A stretch of 64,000 bases of DNA, from assembly GCF_020621385.1 (NCBI RefSeq), contig NZ_JAESVA010000004.1, positions 394,691 through 458,690 on the forward strand, written 5' to 3'. The notes under the pieces are model-generated. The model saw nothing but the letters and a program-made list of their open reading frames with translations. It had not been told where the DNA came from and made no database searches. The position numbers and the translations under genes are program-made. Position 1 is the stretch's first letter. Each line of letters begins with the position of its first letter. The DNA comes from Acidisoma cellulosilyticum. Lineage in GTDB: Bacteria > Pseudomonadota > Alphaproteobacteria > Acetobacterales > Acetobacteraceae. Shown one piece after another: positions 43,697 through 52,778 of the stretch.

Positions 43697-44627
43697 CCAC
43701 GCCCGGACCGCGCGGCCGGTCATCGTGACCGGTGCCGCTGGCTTCATCGGTCACGCCGTCAGTCACACGCTGCTTGCTCGCGGTACCCGGGTGATCGGCA
43801 CGGATATCGTGCGTCCGGCAGGCGAGATGCCGCAGAATTTCCGCTTCGTGCAGGCGGATACGCGCGACAGTCTGCGGCATACGGCACTGCTGCAGGAGGG
43901 ATGCGACGGCATCATCCATTGCGGCGGCATTTCGGGGCCGATGCTGGCGCAGGACAATCCGGCAGAACTCTACGACATCAACATTCGTGGCACCTGGCAA
44001 TTGCTTGACCTCGCGCGACAGTTTGCGCTGCGCCGGTTCGTGCTTTGCTCATCGGTCTCCGCTTACGGCAGTGCAGATCCGACGGCGGTGATCCGGGAGG
44101 ATGAGACGCTGCGGGCCTCCACACCCTATGGCAGCAGCAAGGCGGCGGCGGATATTGTGCTGCAGACCTATGCCATGCAGCATGGGCTGAGTGCGACCTC
44201 TCTGCGCCTTGGCTGGGTCTATGGTCCGGGGCGTCGGACGGACGCCATTCTGCGGCCGATGATCCGTTCGGCATTCGGCGGACCGGCATTTCATCTGCCG
44301 GCGGGCGGCGATCACGCGCTGCAATTCGTCCATGTCAATGACGTGGCAGATGCAATCATCGCCGCTTTCGACTGTGATGCGCCGGCATCGACGCGCTACA
44401 ACGTCAATGGCGCCGCCGTGCTGTCGCTTCGCGACATCGCCGCGCGTATCACTCAGTTCCTGCCGGATGCCAGGATCGATATCGGTCCGGGCATGCTGCC
44501 GGAGACGGATATTCAAGGACCGATGAGCCTGCAAGCGGCATTGCGGGATTTCGGCTGGCAACCGCGTATTGACTTCGATCGCGGCCTGCGCAGCTACGCG
44601 GCATGGTTGCGCGACAACAGCTTTTAG
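43689..44627 (+). CDS. NAD-dependent epimerase/dehydratase
   Basis: A 312-residue extended SDR. VIVTGAAGFIGHAVSHTLL binds NAD; TPYGSSKAAADIV contains the catalytic Tyr and Lys (YxxxK); LRLGWVYGPGRRTD follows. The TTG start at 43689 has AGGAG with a seven-base gap and overlaps the permease stop. Relatives act on nucleotide sugars or on sugar acids (uronate dehydrogenase-like). Its place between a sugar-type ABC importer and rutA suggests it handles the sugar or polyol part of an imported compound, but this is inference. Confidence 0.8.
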   Translation: MSDHARTARPVIVTGAAGFIGHAVSHTLLARGTRVIGTDIVRPAGEMPQNFRFVQADTRDSLRHTALLQEGCDGIIHCGGISGPMLAQDNPAELYDINIRGTWQLLDLARQFALRRFVLCSSVSAYGSADPTAVIREDETLRASTPYGSSKAAADIVLQTYAMQHGLSATSLRLGWVYGPGRRTDAILRPMIRSAFGGPAFHLPAGGDHALQFVHVNDVADAIIAAFDCDAPASTRYNVNGAAVLSLRDIAARITQFLPDARIDIGPGMLPETDIQGPMSLQAALRDFGWQPRIDFDRGLRSYAAWLRDNSF

Positions 44628-44675
44628 CGTGCGACGCGCTTTTCAAAAGGCGCGCTGAACAGGAGGATTTCCGGC

Positions 44676-45752
44676 ATGGACATTGGTGTCTTTATCCCGA
44701 TCGGCAATAATGGCTGGCTGATCTCTGAAGCTTCGCCGCAATACAAGCCGAGTTTCGCGCTGAACAAGACCGTTGTGCAGAAGGCCGAAGCCTACGGCTT
44801 CGATTTCGCACTCTCCATGATCAAGCTGCACGGTTTCGGCGGCAAGACGGAGTTCTGGGACTATTGCCTGGAATCCTTCACGCTGATGGCAGGTCTGGCC
44901 GCCGTTACCAGCCGCATCAAGCTCTATGCCTCGACCGCCATCCTCACCCTGCCGCCGGCGCTTGTCGCGCGCATGGCGACGACGATCGATTCCATCGCGC
45001 CAGGACGGTTCGGCATCAATATCGTGACCGGCTGGCAGAAGGTTGAATACGAGCAGATGGGTCTTTGGCCCGGCGACCAGTATTTCGGCCAGCGCTATGA
45101 CTATGCATCCGAATACGTCACCGTCATGAAGGACCTTTGGTCGAAGGGCTTGTCCAACCACAAGGGCGAATTCTTCCAGATGGATAATTGCATGATGAAG
45201 CCGGCGCCCTCGGCCGATATCAAGCTGGTTGTCGCGGGCCAGAGCGACCGCGGCATGGAATTCGCCTCTCACCTGGCGGATTTCAACTTCGTCAACGGCC
45301 TTGGCGTCAATACGCCGACGGCCTGCCAGCCGACCGTGCAGCGGCTGGTCGATGCTTCGGCGGCGACCGGGCGTGATGTCGGCTCCTATATGCTGTTCAT
45401 GGTGATCGCGGACGAGACGGATGAGGCGGCGCAGGCGAAGTGGAAGCGCTACCGCGACGGCGCGGATGTCGATGCTTTGGCCTGGATGGCAGATCAGGGC
45501 GGCAAGGATCAGTCGGCCGGGGCCAGCAGCACCGCGCGTCACATCAATCTTCCGGAAGGCGCGGTCAATTTCAACATGGGCACGATCGTCGGCTCCTATG
45601 CCACGGCGGCGCGCCTGTTGGACGAAGCCGCCGCCATGCCGGGCGCCAAGGGCATCATGCTGACCTTTGACGATTTCATCGCAGGGCTCGACACATTCGG
45701 CCAGCATGTCCAGCCGCTCATGGTCTGCCGCCAGGATCGTGCGACAGCCTAA
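44676..45752 (+). CDS. rutA: RutA-type pyrimidine monooxygenase (paralogue 2)
   Basis: A 358-residue luciferase-family enzyme. It is very close to RutA: it begins [17 protein letters not shown], continues [20 protein letters not shown], then [19 protein letters not shown] and [19 protein letters not shown], and ends in [17 protein letters not shown]. RutA uses FMNH2 and O2 to open the uracil ring and yields a ureidoacrylate-type product. The rest of the rut operon (rutB-rutG) is not here. AGGAGG precedes the ATG. It sits in a sugar-type ABC operon followed by an SDR, so the true ring may be a modified pyrimidine or another N-heterocycle. Confidence 0.85.
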   Translation: MDIGVFIPIGNNGWLISEASPQYKPSFALNKTVVQKAEAYGFDFALSMIKLHGFGGKTEFWDYCLESFTLMAGLAAVTSRIKLYASTAILTLPPALVARMATTIDSIAPGRFGINIVTGWQKVEYEQMGLWPGDQYFGQRYDYASEYVTVMKDLWSKGLSNHKGEFFQMDNCMMKPAPSADIKLVVAGQSDRGMEFASHLADFNFVNGLGVNTPTACQPTVQRLVDASAATGRDVGSYMLFMVIADETDEAAQAKWKRYRDGADVDALAWMADQGGKDQSAGASSTARHINLPEGAVNFNMGTIVGSYATAARLLDEAAAMPGAKGIMLTFDDFIAGLDTFGQHVQPLMVCRQDRATA

Positions 45753-45773
45753 TATCTGAAGGGTAAGCGAGCG

Positions 45774-46547
45774 ATGGATCATTTGCGTCATGCCGGGAAG
45801 GTCGCCTTGGTGACTGGCGGATCGAGCGGCATCGGTCTCGGCATTGTCGAGAGGCTGTTAAGGGAAGGCGCGCGGATCGCCATTCTGGATCTGCAACCGC
45901 CGCCGGTCGATGTGTTGAAAGACGAAAGCGCGGTTCAGTTCATCGCCGGCAATGCCGCCGATGAAGCGGTGGTCGATGATGCCCTGCGCGCCGTCGTGGC
46001 AAAATTCGGCCAGTTGGACATCATGGTCAATAATGCCGGGGTGATCGGGATCGCCCCGGTGGTCGAGATGGAATTCAGCGAATGGCGGCGGGTGACGGAA
46101 ATCAACCTGCATAGCGTCTTTCTGGGCGCGCGGGCGGCGGCACGGCAGATGATCGCCCAGGGCCGGGGCGGATGCATCATCAATGCGTCTTCCGGCGCCG
46201 GGCGCAAAGGCTCGCCCAATCTGGCGCATTATTGCGCGTCCAAGGCCGCCGTCATCATGCTGACCCAGTCGCTGTCGGTTGAACTGGCGCCGCACCGGAT
46301 CCGGGTGAACGCCTATGCGCCGGGGCATATCGAAACGCCCTTCTGGTCTGGCATCGCGGCCGGCTTTTCGAAAATCACCGGACAAACGCCCGAAGAGGTT
46401 GTGGCGGGCTTTGCCGCGACCATTCCCTGGGGCCGTTTCGGCAAGCCGGACGATGTCGCAAGCACCGTCTCCTGGCTCGCGTCAGCGGATGCGGACTATG
46501 TCAACGGACAGACCATTGCGATGAACGGCGCAGAATCGCCGGGGTAA
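45774..46547 (+). CDS. Short-chain dehydrogenase/reductase
   Basis: A 257-residue classical SDR: VALVTGGSSGIGLGIVERL for the cofactor, MVNNAGVIGIAP, the catalytic Ser in INASSGAGRKGS, and YCASKAAVIML. It follows rutA by 21 bases and ends the plus-strand operon that began at 39988. It could oxidise an alcohol in the same pathway or reduce a 3-oxo/semialdehyde product, as YdfG/RutE does in pyrimidine breakdown. The last point is analogy only. Confidence 0.82.
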   Translation: MDHLRHAGKVALVTGGSSGIGLGIVERLLREGARIAILDLQPPPVDVLKDESAVQFIAGNAADEAVVDDALRAVVAKFGQLDIMVNNAGVIGIAPVVEMEFSEWRRVTEINLHSVFLGARAAARQMIAQGRGGCIINASSGAGRKGSPNLAHYCASKAAVIMLTQSLSVELAPHRIRVNAYAPGHIETPFWSGIAAGFSKITGQTPEEVVAGFAATIPWGRFGKPDDVASTVSWLASADADYVNGQTIAMNGAESPG

Positions 46548-47108
46548 TGCCGCGAGATCCGGCCGTTTCGGGCATGTATCCTGCTTGAAAGCATAGGCGG
46601 CTAGGTCTGGTAGCGGGAAGCGTCCTGGGATGACGACAGGTGTCCGAGCAGAAATACAGATGGCCTCGGAAAGCCTGGAACGTCATGAGAGGCGGATCGC
46701 ATCATGCAACTGCATCACATGACGCAGGGACAGGCGATGTGCGCCTAAATCCTGGAACTCCAGATACTGACCGGAACTCACCTTGTCGCCGTGCAGACGG
46801 CTCGTCGCTCTAAACTTTCTTCTATTTACAGTAAGTTGTAGACCGTACTTGGTACGGTCAGTCGTTGCGGGCTGGTCTGGGACTGGTCTGGGGCGGGGCA
46901 GCCCTGCCGGCCTAAGACAGTTTTCAAAACCCCTTCCAGCTGCTTGGCGTTGCCCTGGGGGAAGTGAAGCCCTAACTTGCACCCTATGATTCCTCGCACG
47001 ATTTTATGCATCCGACACGGACAGGCCGCTGGCAAGGCTGCCTATAGAGAGAGCGGCAATATCCTGCGGAAATGCGGCATGATCGACCTCAAGATGGGGG
47101 CGGCCTGA
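46548..47108. other. Non-coding stretch between catabolic genes and helicase
   Basis: About 560 bases without a convincing gene. Visible features are a perfect inverted repeat GACCGTAC-TTG-GTACGGTC at 46841-46859 and a tandem pair CTGGTCTGGGA/CTGGTCTGGGG at 46872-46893. The inverted repeat looks like a small repressor operator without an adjacent regulator gene. The short reading frames on the minus strand here have no recognisable motif. Confidence 0.45.
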
Positions 47109-50100
47109 TTGCCCTCCGACATGTCTGCCGAGGTTTCCACCCGCGCCGCACCGACCGTGACGCCCTTCTCGACCGAGGATCTCAGCCGGGTTTTCGACGC
47201 CGCGATGCTGCGGCGGGGACGGTCCCTCATTCTCCTGGAAGCCGTGACCGTATCGCTCAAGGACGCGTCGATCACGGTCGTGGTCGAGCATATCGGCGTT
47301 CGCTACACTGCCAGCATCACGCCGTCGGCGCGGGGCAGCCGGGTTGGCTTCCTGAACCGCTGCAGCTGCGGACAGTCGGCTTGCAGCCATGTCGCGGCCG
47401 GTGCGCTGGCTGCGCTCGATCGGTTTCCGGTGTTGCGGCGCCCTGAACAGACCAGTCTTTTGAGCGCCTTGTCGGCGCCCGCCCAGGCCGGATCGCCGCC
47501 GCCGGCCGCGGTGGCGCCAGGGGTTTCGGTCGCCGGCGAGCGTCAGCGGCTCGTTTTCGAGCTCTCTCCGGGGGAGCCGCCCCATGCCTGTTTCGTCGCC
47601 ACGCTACTGATCGGCGAAAGAACGGGCGCGATGGCGACCACCACGCCGGCGCGCATCCTGGCCGACCGGACCAGTCATGAGAGCAGCCGGATCATGGCCA
47701 GGATGCTAGGTGCGGGCATAGACAGCCGTGTGGCCGTGGCGCCCGCCGGCGTGGCGTCCGTGCTCGGCCTGCTGCCACGGTTGAAGGCCCGCTGGCATGC
47801 CAATAAGCGCCCCCTCGTCCAGGGAGAGGAGCGCGCCTTTCAAGCGAATCTGCCGCCTGATCTGCCCGCCGACTCTGCTGTTATCCTGGGCGATACCGGC
47901 CCCTGGTATGTCGATGCGGCGAGCGGCGCCGTCGGGCGAGTGCGCCTGCGTCAGGCTGCCACGCCGCAGACGCAGGCGGCTGGCTCCCCCCGGGTGTTTC
48001 GTCCGGCGGGCCGACCGGCCAACAACCCGACCTTTCAGCGGCCAGAGCCGCCGGCGCCGCGCTTCACGGGCAAGCGGCCCGCGCCCACGCGCTCCCGCTA
48101 CGACCGCGACGAGGATCGGCGGCCGGACGCCATCATCGCGGCAGCCGCCGGTCCCGTCATTCTGGAGCAGCCGCCGGTACCGGTCATCCGTCTGCGCAAG
48201 GTCGATTGCCCGGATGATTTCGGCCATATGCAGCATATCAACGCGTTGACGATGGACTTTGACTACCAAGGCGTGCTGACGCCGGGGGATGACGAGCGCC
48301 AGTTCCTGCCCTTGGCCAAATCGGCCGGCGGCGGCGGACAGAGCTTCATCCGCCGTGACCGTGCCGCCGAAACCGCCGCGCTGGATACCCTGCGGCAGGA
48401 TGGCCTTAGCCAGATGCGCATCGCTGAGGGAGCTTCCGCCAAGGGCCGTATGGTCTTTGTCTATCGCGGGCGCGACGCGTCCGAACGCTGGCAGACCTTC
48501 GTCGCCGAACGCGCGCCGGCGCTGGAACGGTCGGGCTGGCGCAACCTGATTGACCGCGACTTCGGCCCGAGCCTTGTCGAGACGGTCGGCGACTATGACG
48601 TCCGGGTCGAGGATGCGGAGAGCGGGACATTCTCCCTCGATTTCGGCATCGAGATTGACGGCACGCGCAGTCCGCTGCTGCCGATCCTGTCCCGCCTGCT
48701 GGATCGCGGCGGCATTGATGCCGCCAAGATCATCGACGGAGAGCTGATCACCAGCCTGGACGACGGCCGCATCCTGAAACTGCCGGCGGATCGTATCCGT
48801 CGCCTGCTCGCCGTGATGGGCGACCTGATCGAGGCCGCGCGCCGTAGCGGCGAAAGCCGCCTGTTGTTGGAGAACGGCGAAGCCGGGGGCATCCTCGACC
48901 TCGAAGACCTCCTCATCACACGGTGGGAGAATGCGAGCGCGATCGAGGCCTATGCGCAGAATTTCCGCGGCGGCGCGGATATCCCAGCTGTCACGATCCC
49001 GGCGACCTTCACGGCGACCTTGCGACCCTATCAGCAGCAGGGCGTCGACTGGTTGCAACATCTGCGCAGCCTGGGCCTCGGCGGTTTCCTGGCCGATGAC
49101 ATGGGCCTCGGCAAAACTGCCCAGACCATCGCCCATATCGTCATCGAGGGGGCGGAGGGCCGGCTGGATCGTCCCGCTTTGATCGTGGTGCCGACAAGCC
49201 TGGTCACCAATTGGACCGCCGAGCTCTCGAAATTTGCGCCGCATCTGCGTGTCGCCGTTCTGCACGGCCTCGACCGTCATGAGCGCCGTTCCGAACTCGA
49301 CGGCGTTCATGTCGTGATCACGACCTATACGGTTCTCGCCCGCGACATCGAGGAAATGAAGCGGTTGTCCTGGCATCTGGTCGTGTTGGACGAAGCGCAG
49401 GTCATCAAAAGTCCGGACGCGAAGGCCACGCGCGCGGTATGCCAGCTCGACACGCGGCATCGTCTTTGCCTGTCGGGCACGCCGATCGAAAACAATCTGC
49501 AGGAGTTGTGGTCGGAATTCGCCTTCCTCAACCCCGGACTGCTCGGCGACCGCAAAGGCTTCGCCAAGCGTTTCCGTACACCGATCGAGAAGAACAACGA
49601 CGCGGTGCGCCGTCTTCAACTCATTCGCCGTATCAAACCCTTCCTGCTTCGCCGCACCAAAGCCGAAGTCGCGACCGACCTGCCGCCCAAGCACACCATT
49701 CTGCGCCGTATCAACCTCGCGGCGGATCAGCGCGAATTGTACGAGACGATCCGGGCCACGCTGCATGACGAGGTGCGCGACAAGGTCGCCGAATTGACGG
49801 CAGCGCAAGGCCGCATCGTGGTGCTGGACGCGCTGCTCAAGCTGCGGCAGGTCTGTTGCGATCCACGGCTGGTCAAGCTGCCGTCCGCGCGCGCCGTCGA
49901 ATCCTCAAGCAAGCTCGATGAGCTTCTGGACATGATCACGGAGATGATCCCCGAAGGTCGCCGCATTCTGCTGTTCTCGCAATTCACGACGATGCTTGAT
50001 CTCATTAAGCCGCGCCTGGTCGAGGCCGGGGTGAAGTTCGTCGAGCTGCGCGGCGACACGCGCGATCGTGCCGAGCCTGTGCGGGCCTTCGAGAATGGTG

Positions 50101-50432
50101 AGGTGGCGTTGTTCCTGATCAGCCTCAAGGCCGGTGGCCGCGGCTTGAACCTGACCTCCGCCGATACCGTCATCCATTACGATCCCTGGTGGAACCCGGC
50201 GGCGGAAGACCAGGCCTCGGACCGCGCGCATCGCATCGGCCAGACCAAGCCGGTCTTCGTCTACAAGATGATCGCGGCCGACACGGTGGAGGACCGCATC
50301 GTGGAACTTCAGCGCCGCAAGGCTGATCTGGCGAATATTGCCCTCAGCGCGGAAGGCGATTTCTCGGGCGTGGAAATCGACGACGTCGAATTTCTGTTCG
50401 GCACCGGATCCGCGCAGAAACTTGCAGCGTAA
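47109..50432 (+). CDS. SNF2-family helicase with SWIM zinc finger
   Basis: A 1107-residue ATPase. An N-terminal SWIM-type zinc finger (RCSCGQSACSHVAAGAL, about residues 78-95) is followed by a long Pro/Arg-rich linker region. The SNF2 helicase core has motif I DDMGLGKTAQT (near 665), motif II LDEAQVIKS (near 760), and the C-terminal helicase half with LLFSQFTTMLD, LISLKAGGRGLNLTSA and ASDRAHRIGQ. Bacterial members remodel protein-DNA or RNA polymerase complexes; the exact role is unknown. TTG 47109 or ATG 47121 could be the start. It appears independent of the catabolic genes around it. Confidence 0.88.
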   Translation: MPSDMSAEVSTRAAPTVTPFSTEDLSRVFDAAMLRRGRSLILLEAVTVSLKDASITVVVEHIGVRYTASITPSARGSRVGFLNRCSCGQSACSHVAAGALAALDRFPVLRRPEQTSLLSALSAPAQAGSPPPAAVAPGVSVAGERQRLVFELSPGEPPHACFVATLLIGERTGAMATTTPARILADRTSHESSRIMARMLGAGIDSRVAVAPAGVASVLGLLPRLKARWHANKRPLVQGEERAFQANLPPDLPADSAVILGDTGPWYVDAASGAVGRVRLRQAATPQTQAAGSPRVFRPAGRPANNPTFQRPEPPAPRFTGKRPAPTRSRYDRDEDRRPDAIIAAAAGPVILEQPPVPVIRLRKVDCPDDFGHMQHINALTMDFDYQGVLTPGDDERQFLPLAKSAGGGGQSFIRRDRAAETAALDTLRQDGLSQMRIAEGASAKGRMVFVYRGRDASERWQTFVAERAPALERSGWRNLIDRDFGPSLVETVGDYDVRVEDAESGTFSLDFGIEIDGTRSPLLPILSRLLDRGGIDAAKIIDGELITSLDDGRILKLPADRIRRLLAVMGDLIEAARRSGESRLLLENGEAGGILDLEDLLITRWENASAIEAYAQNFRGGADIPAVTIPATFTATLRPYQQQGVDWLQHLRSLGLGGFLADDMGLGKTAQTIAHIVIEGAEGRLDRPALIVVPTSLVTNWTAELSKFAPHLRVAVLHGLDRHERRSELDGVHVVITTYTVLARDIEEMKRLSWHLVVLDEAQVIKSPDAKATRAVCQLDTRHRLCLSGTPIENNLQELWSEFAFLNPGLLGDRKGFAKRFRTPIEKNNDAVRRLQLIRRIKPFLLRRTKAEVATDLPPKHTILRRINLAADQRELYETIRATLHDEVRDKVAELTAAQGRIVVLDALLKLRQVCCDPRLVKLPSARAVESSSKLDELLDMITEMIPEGRRILLFSQFTTMLDLIKPRLVEAGVKFVELRGDTRDRAEPVRAFENGEVALFLISLKAGGRGLNLTSADTVIHYDPWWNPAAEDQASDRAHRIGQTKPVFVYKMIAADTVEDRIVELQRRKADLANIALSAEGDFSGVEIDDVEFLFGTGSAQKLAA

Positions 50433-50585
50433 TCACGTAGCAGCAAGATCTCTGCTGAGCGTGTGACGCCGTGGAAAATGCCACTCCGTTCCCTCGGCCA
50501 GAGCCGCCGATATTCCGAGCCGCAGATCCAGAGACAAGGGTTTCAGCATCGCCTCGGGCAAAGCCCGTGCGATATAGTCATTCAA
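50433..50585 (-). CDS. Possible small reading frame after the lyase gene
   Basis: A 50-residue frame starting with TTG and overlapping the end of the lyase gene by eight bases: NDYIARALPEAMLKPL, then LDLRLGISAALAEGTEWHF, ending in RHTLSRDLAAT. Composition is protein-like, but there is no clear ribosome binding site or family match. It may be a small coupled gene, a remnant, or chance. Confidence 0.2.
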   Translation of the reverse strand: MNDYIARALPEAMLKPLSLDLRLGISAALAEGTEWHFPRRHTLSRDLAAT

Positions 50586-51453
50586 TAGCATAGCGCTTTT
50601 CGAGCGCCAGTACCTCCGGCAGACCGATGAATTGATTGAACTCGTCGAAAGGCGTCAACATATCCTTGACGGCATTGGTTGAGGCGCCTTCCGCGAGAAA
50701 GGTCTCCATCATCGTCTTGACGGCCTTATGCATTGCAAACATGGACTCGATTGGGCAGAGCGTAAAATCAAAGCCAAGTTCATGCGCCTGTTGCAAAGAC
50801 AGGAACGGGCTTTTGCCGGAGCGCGCCATATTGAAAAGAAGAGGCTTGCCAAGTGGCTTCAGGCGGTCGCTGACTTCGCGCATCTGTTCGACGCTTTCCA
50901 TCGCATCCATATAGAGCCCGTCGGCACCGACCGCCGCATAGGCGGTCAGGCGTGCGATGGCATCGTCGAGCCCGGTGACGGCGAGAGCATCGGTGCGCGC
51001 AACGATAAAGAAGTCCGGATCACGCCGCGCATCGAGCATGGCGCGCAGCTTCTGCTGCATTTCAAGCGGGCTGATCAGCTGCTTGCCGGTAAAATGGCCG
51101 CATTTCTTTGGGGCGGCCTGATCCTCAAGATGCAGGACCGAGGCGCCGGCCTCCTCCCATAATTGAATGGTCCGCGCTGATTCGAGAACACCGCCATAGC
51201 CGGTATCGGCATCGGCAAAAACCGGAAGCGTCGTGGCACGGCAGATGCGGCGGATATGCTCGAACATTTCTGTCTGTGTCAGCAGGCCGACATCAGGCGC
51301 ACCCGCCAGCACTGCGGAAGCCGCAAAGCCGCTGACGAAGATCGCAGACGCGCCCGCTTGTTCGGCAAGTTTCGCGGTGATGGCGTCATGCGCGCCCATG
51401 CAAACGAAGGGCGGTGTTTTCAGGAGTTCGCGAAAGCGCGCGGAACGGGTCAA
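50578..51453 (-). CDS. Isocitrate lyase/PEP mutase superfamily lyase (second copy)
   Basis: A 291-residue barrel enzyme related to the one at 26674. PVFADADTGYGGVLE and HLEDQAAPKKCGH (Cys118) are the metal and catalytic segments, and RSGKSPFLSLQQAHELGFD lies in the C-terminal part. As before, the KKCGH loop points to a carbon-carbon lyase for a malate-like substrate. The TTG start at 51453 has GGAGG six bases upstream. It is divergent from a LacI regulator, and a palindromic operator lies between them, so it is probably repressed by that protein. Confidence 0.82.
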   Translation of the reverse strand: MTRSARFRELLKTPPFVCMGAHDAITAKLAEQAGASAIFVSGFAASAVLAGAPDVGLLTQTEMFEHIRRICRATTLPVFADADTGYGGVLESARTIQLWEEAGASVLHLEDQAAPKKCGHFTGKQLISPLEMQQKLRAMLDARRDPDFFIVARTDALAVTGLDDAIARLTAYAAVGADGLYMDAMESVEQMREVSDRLKPLGKPLLFNMARSGKSPFLSLQQAHELGFDFTLCPIESMFAMHKAVKTMMETFLAEGASTNAVKDMLTPFDEFNQFIGLPEVLALEKRYAIE

Positions 51454-51497
51454 GGACTGCCTCCATGCTCGACGAGCGGTCAGCGGCGCTGTCCGCG

Positions 51498-51511
51498 AGT
51501 TAGCGCTAACT
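51498..51511. promoter_or_regulatory. Perfect palindromic operator between lyase and LacI genes
   Basis: AGTTAGCGCTAACT (51498-51511) is a perfect 14-base palindrome with the central CG typical of LacI-family operators. It lies 45 bases before the lyase start and 118 bases before the LacI start. A near copy, GTTCGCGCTAAC, occurs at 56931. Confidence 0.6.
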
Positions 51512-51628
51512 TGACGAAAGAGAGAACGATCTGCAATCTTCTTTTAGCGACCTCAAGCGCGGCTAAGATTTTGCGATTGGTCCTGCAAAACCGACGGATG
51601 GCGTCCAGAGCCAGGAAGAGGAGCGATC

Positions 51629-52645
51629 TTGTCGAAAAATGCCAGCGTCCGTCGCGCGCCGCGCATGGCGGATGTCGCCGCCATGGCAGGTGTTTCCGGC
51701 ATGACCGTCTCGCGCGTGCTGCGCGATCCGACATGTGTGACGCCCGAAACCCTGCAGCGTATCGAGCAGGCTATTGAGGCGACGGGCTATGTCGCGAATC
51801 GCGTTGCCGGCAGTCTGGCGTCGCGACGCACCAATATCGTCGGCCTGATTGTGCCGAGCCTGCGCAATTCGCTTTTCGTCGAGACCATTCAGGGCGTCTC
51901 CGACGTATTGGGGACCAGCCACCCCTTGATGATCGCCGATAGCGGCTATTCCCTGGCCGGAGAGGAGGCCGCCATTCGCGCCTTTCTTGGTCAAAGGGTT
52001 TGCGCAGTGGTCCTTCACAATACCACGCATACGGACCGCAGTCGGGTGATGTTGCGGGAAGCCGGCATTCCCTGTGTCGAGACCGGGAATCTGACGCGTC
52101 AGCCCATCGACATGGTGGCAAGCTTCTCCAATCGTAAAGCGGCAAGGGCGATGACCGCTTATCTGATCGCGCGCGGGCACCGTCGCATCGGCTTCGCCAG
52201 CCTGCCGACGGACGACAATGATCGTGCGGAGGAGCGCAGGGCCGGCTATCAGGCGGCGCTGTCGCGGGCCAGGATGCCAGTGGACCCGGCACTGACGATA
52301 GAGGTCGCAGCCGGACTGGCGGGCGGCGCGGAGGCGCTGACGTATTTCCTGAGCCTGACGCCCGCCGTCGATGCGGTCTTTCTGTCCGGTGACGTTCTGG
52401 CGACCGGTGCCGTGCTGGAGGCCAAGCGGCGGCGGATTGCCATCCCGAAAAGACTGGCGATCGTCGGCACCGACGATAGCGATTTGCAGGAGCGTATTTC
52501 GCCGGCCGTCACCACCCTGCGTTTCCCACGCTATGACATTGGGCGCAGGGCGGCGAGCATGTTGCTCACCCGCTTGGACGGCCGCCCGGTGGACCCCGCC
52601 AGTGTGGATCTTGGGTTCGAAATCGTGGAGCGCGCCACGGCGTAA
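51629..52645 (+). CDS. LacI-family transcriptional regulator
   Basis: A 338-residue repressor. The helix-turn-helix is MADVAAMAGVSGMTVSRVL, the hinge ends in GYVANRVAGSLASRRTNIVG, and the effector domain follows with LIVPSLRNSLFVETIQGV. In size and layout it resembles GntR/IdnR-like LacI proteins. TTG 51629 has GAGGAG upstream. It is read in the same direction as the amidase-nicX operon but is separated from it by a palindrome-bearing gap. It probably controls the divergent lyase and, from operator similarity, the operon starting at 57039. Confidence 0.87.
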   Translation: MSKNASVRRAPRMADVAAMAGVSGMTVSRVLRDPTCVTPETLQRIEQAIEATGYVANRVAGSLASRRTNIVGLIVPSLRNSLFVETIQGVSDVLGTSHPLMIADSGYSLAGEEAAIRAFLGQRVCAVVLHNTTHTDRSRVMLREAGIPCVETGNLTRQPIDMVASFSNRKAARAMTAYLIARGHRRIGFASLPTDDNDRAEERRAGYQAALSRARMPVDPALTIEVAAGLAGGAEALTYFLSLTPAVDAVFLSGDVLATGAVLEAKRRRIAIPKRLAIVGTDDSDLQERISPAVTTLRFPRYDIGRRAASMLLTRLDGRPVDPASVDLGFEIVERATA

Positions 52646-52749
52646 TGGTCTTTAAGTATGCCTAAAAAATACGCAATTAATAACAATGCGAGTTTTGTTT
52701 TGGCTGATTCGGAATAAGTGGCGCATTTTTATGCAGTATCCGATTGAGG

Positions 52750-52767
52750 AACTTATTATAATAAGTT
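52750..52767. promoter_or_regulatory. 18-base palindrome before the amidase-nicX operon
   Basis: AACTTATTATAATAAGTT is a perfect 18-base palindrome ending eleven bases before the amidase ATG. Its centre contains TATAAT, a perfect -10 hexamer. The AT-rich shape resembles operators of HutC-type GntR regulators, and the last gene of the operon encodes such a protein. Autoregulation is therefore likely. Confidence 0.5.
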
Positions 52768-52778
52768 AAGGTCCAGCC

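Noticed and set aside
44628..44675. CGCGCTTTT/AAAAGGCGCG imperfect hairpin before rutA
   Set aside because: The arms are offset by one base, and the gene downstream is in the same operon; too weak to call a terminator.
46683..46982. Minus-strand frame of 99 residues in the gap before the helicase
   Set aside because: No recognisable motif or ribosome binding site; it covers the repeats described in the gap.
47706..49808. Long minus-strand frame of 700 residues
   Set aside because: It is antisense to the helicase gene, whose motifs are unmistakable. Arg/Gln/His/Asp-rich composition is typical of a shadow frame in GC-rich DNA.
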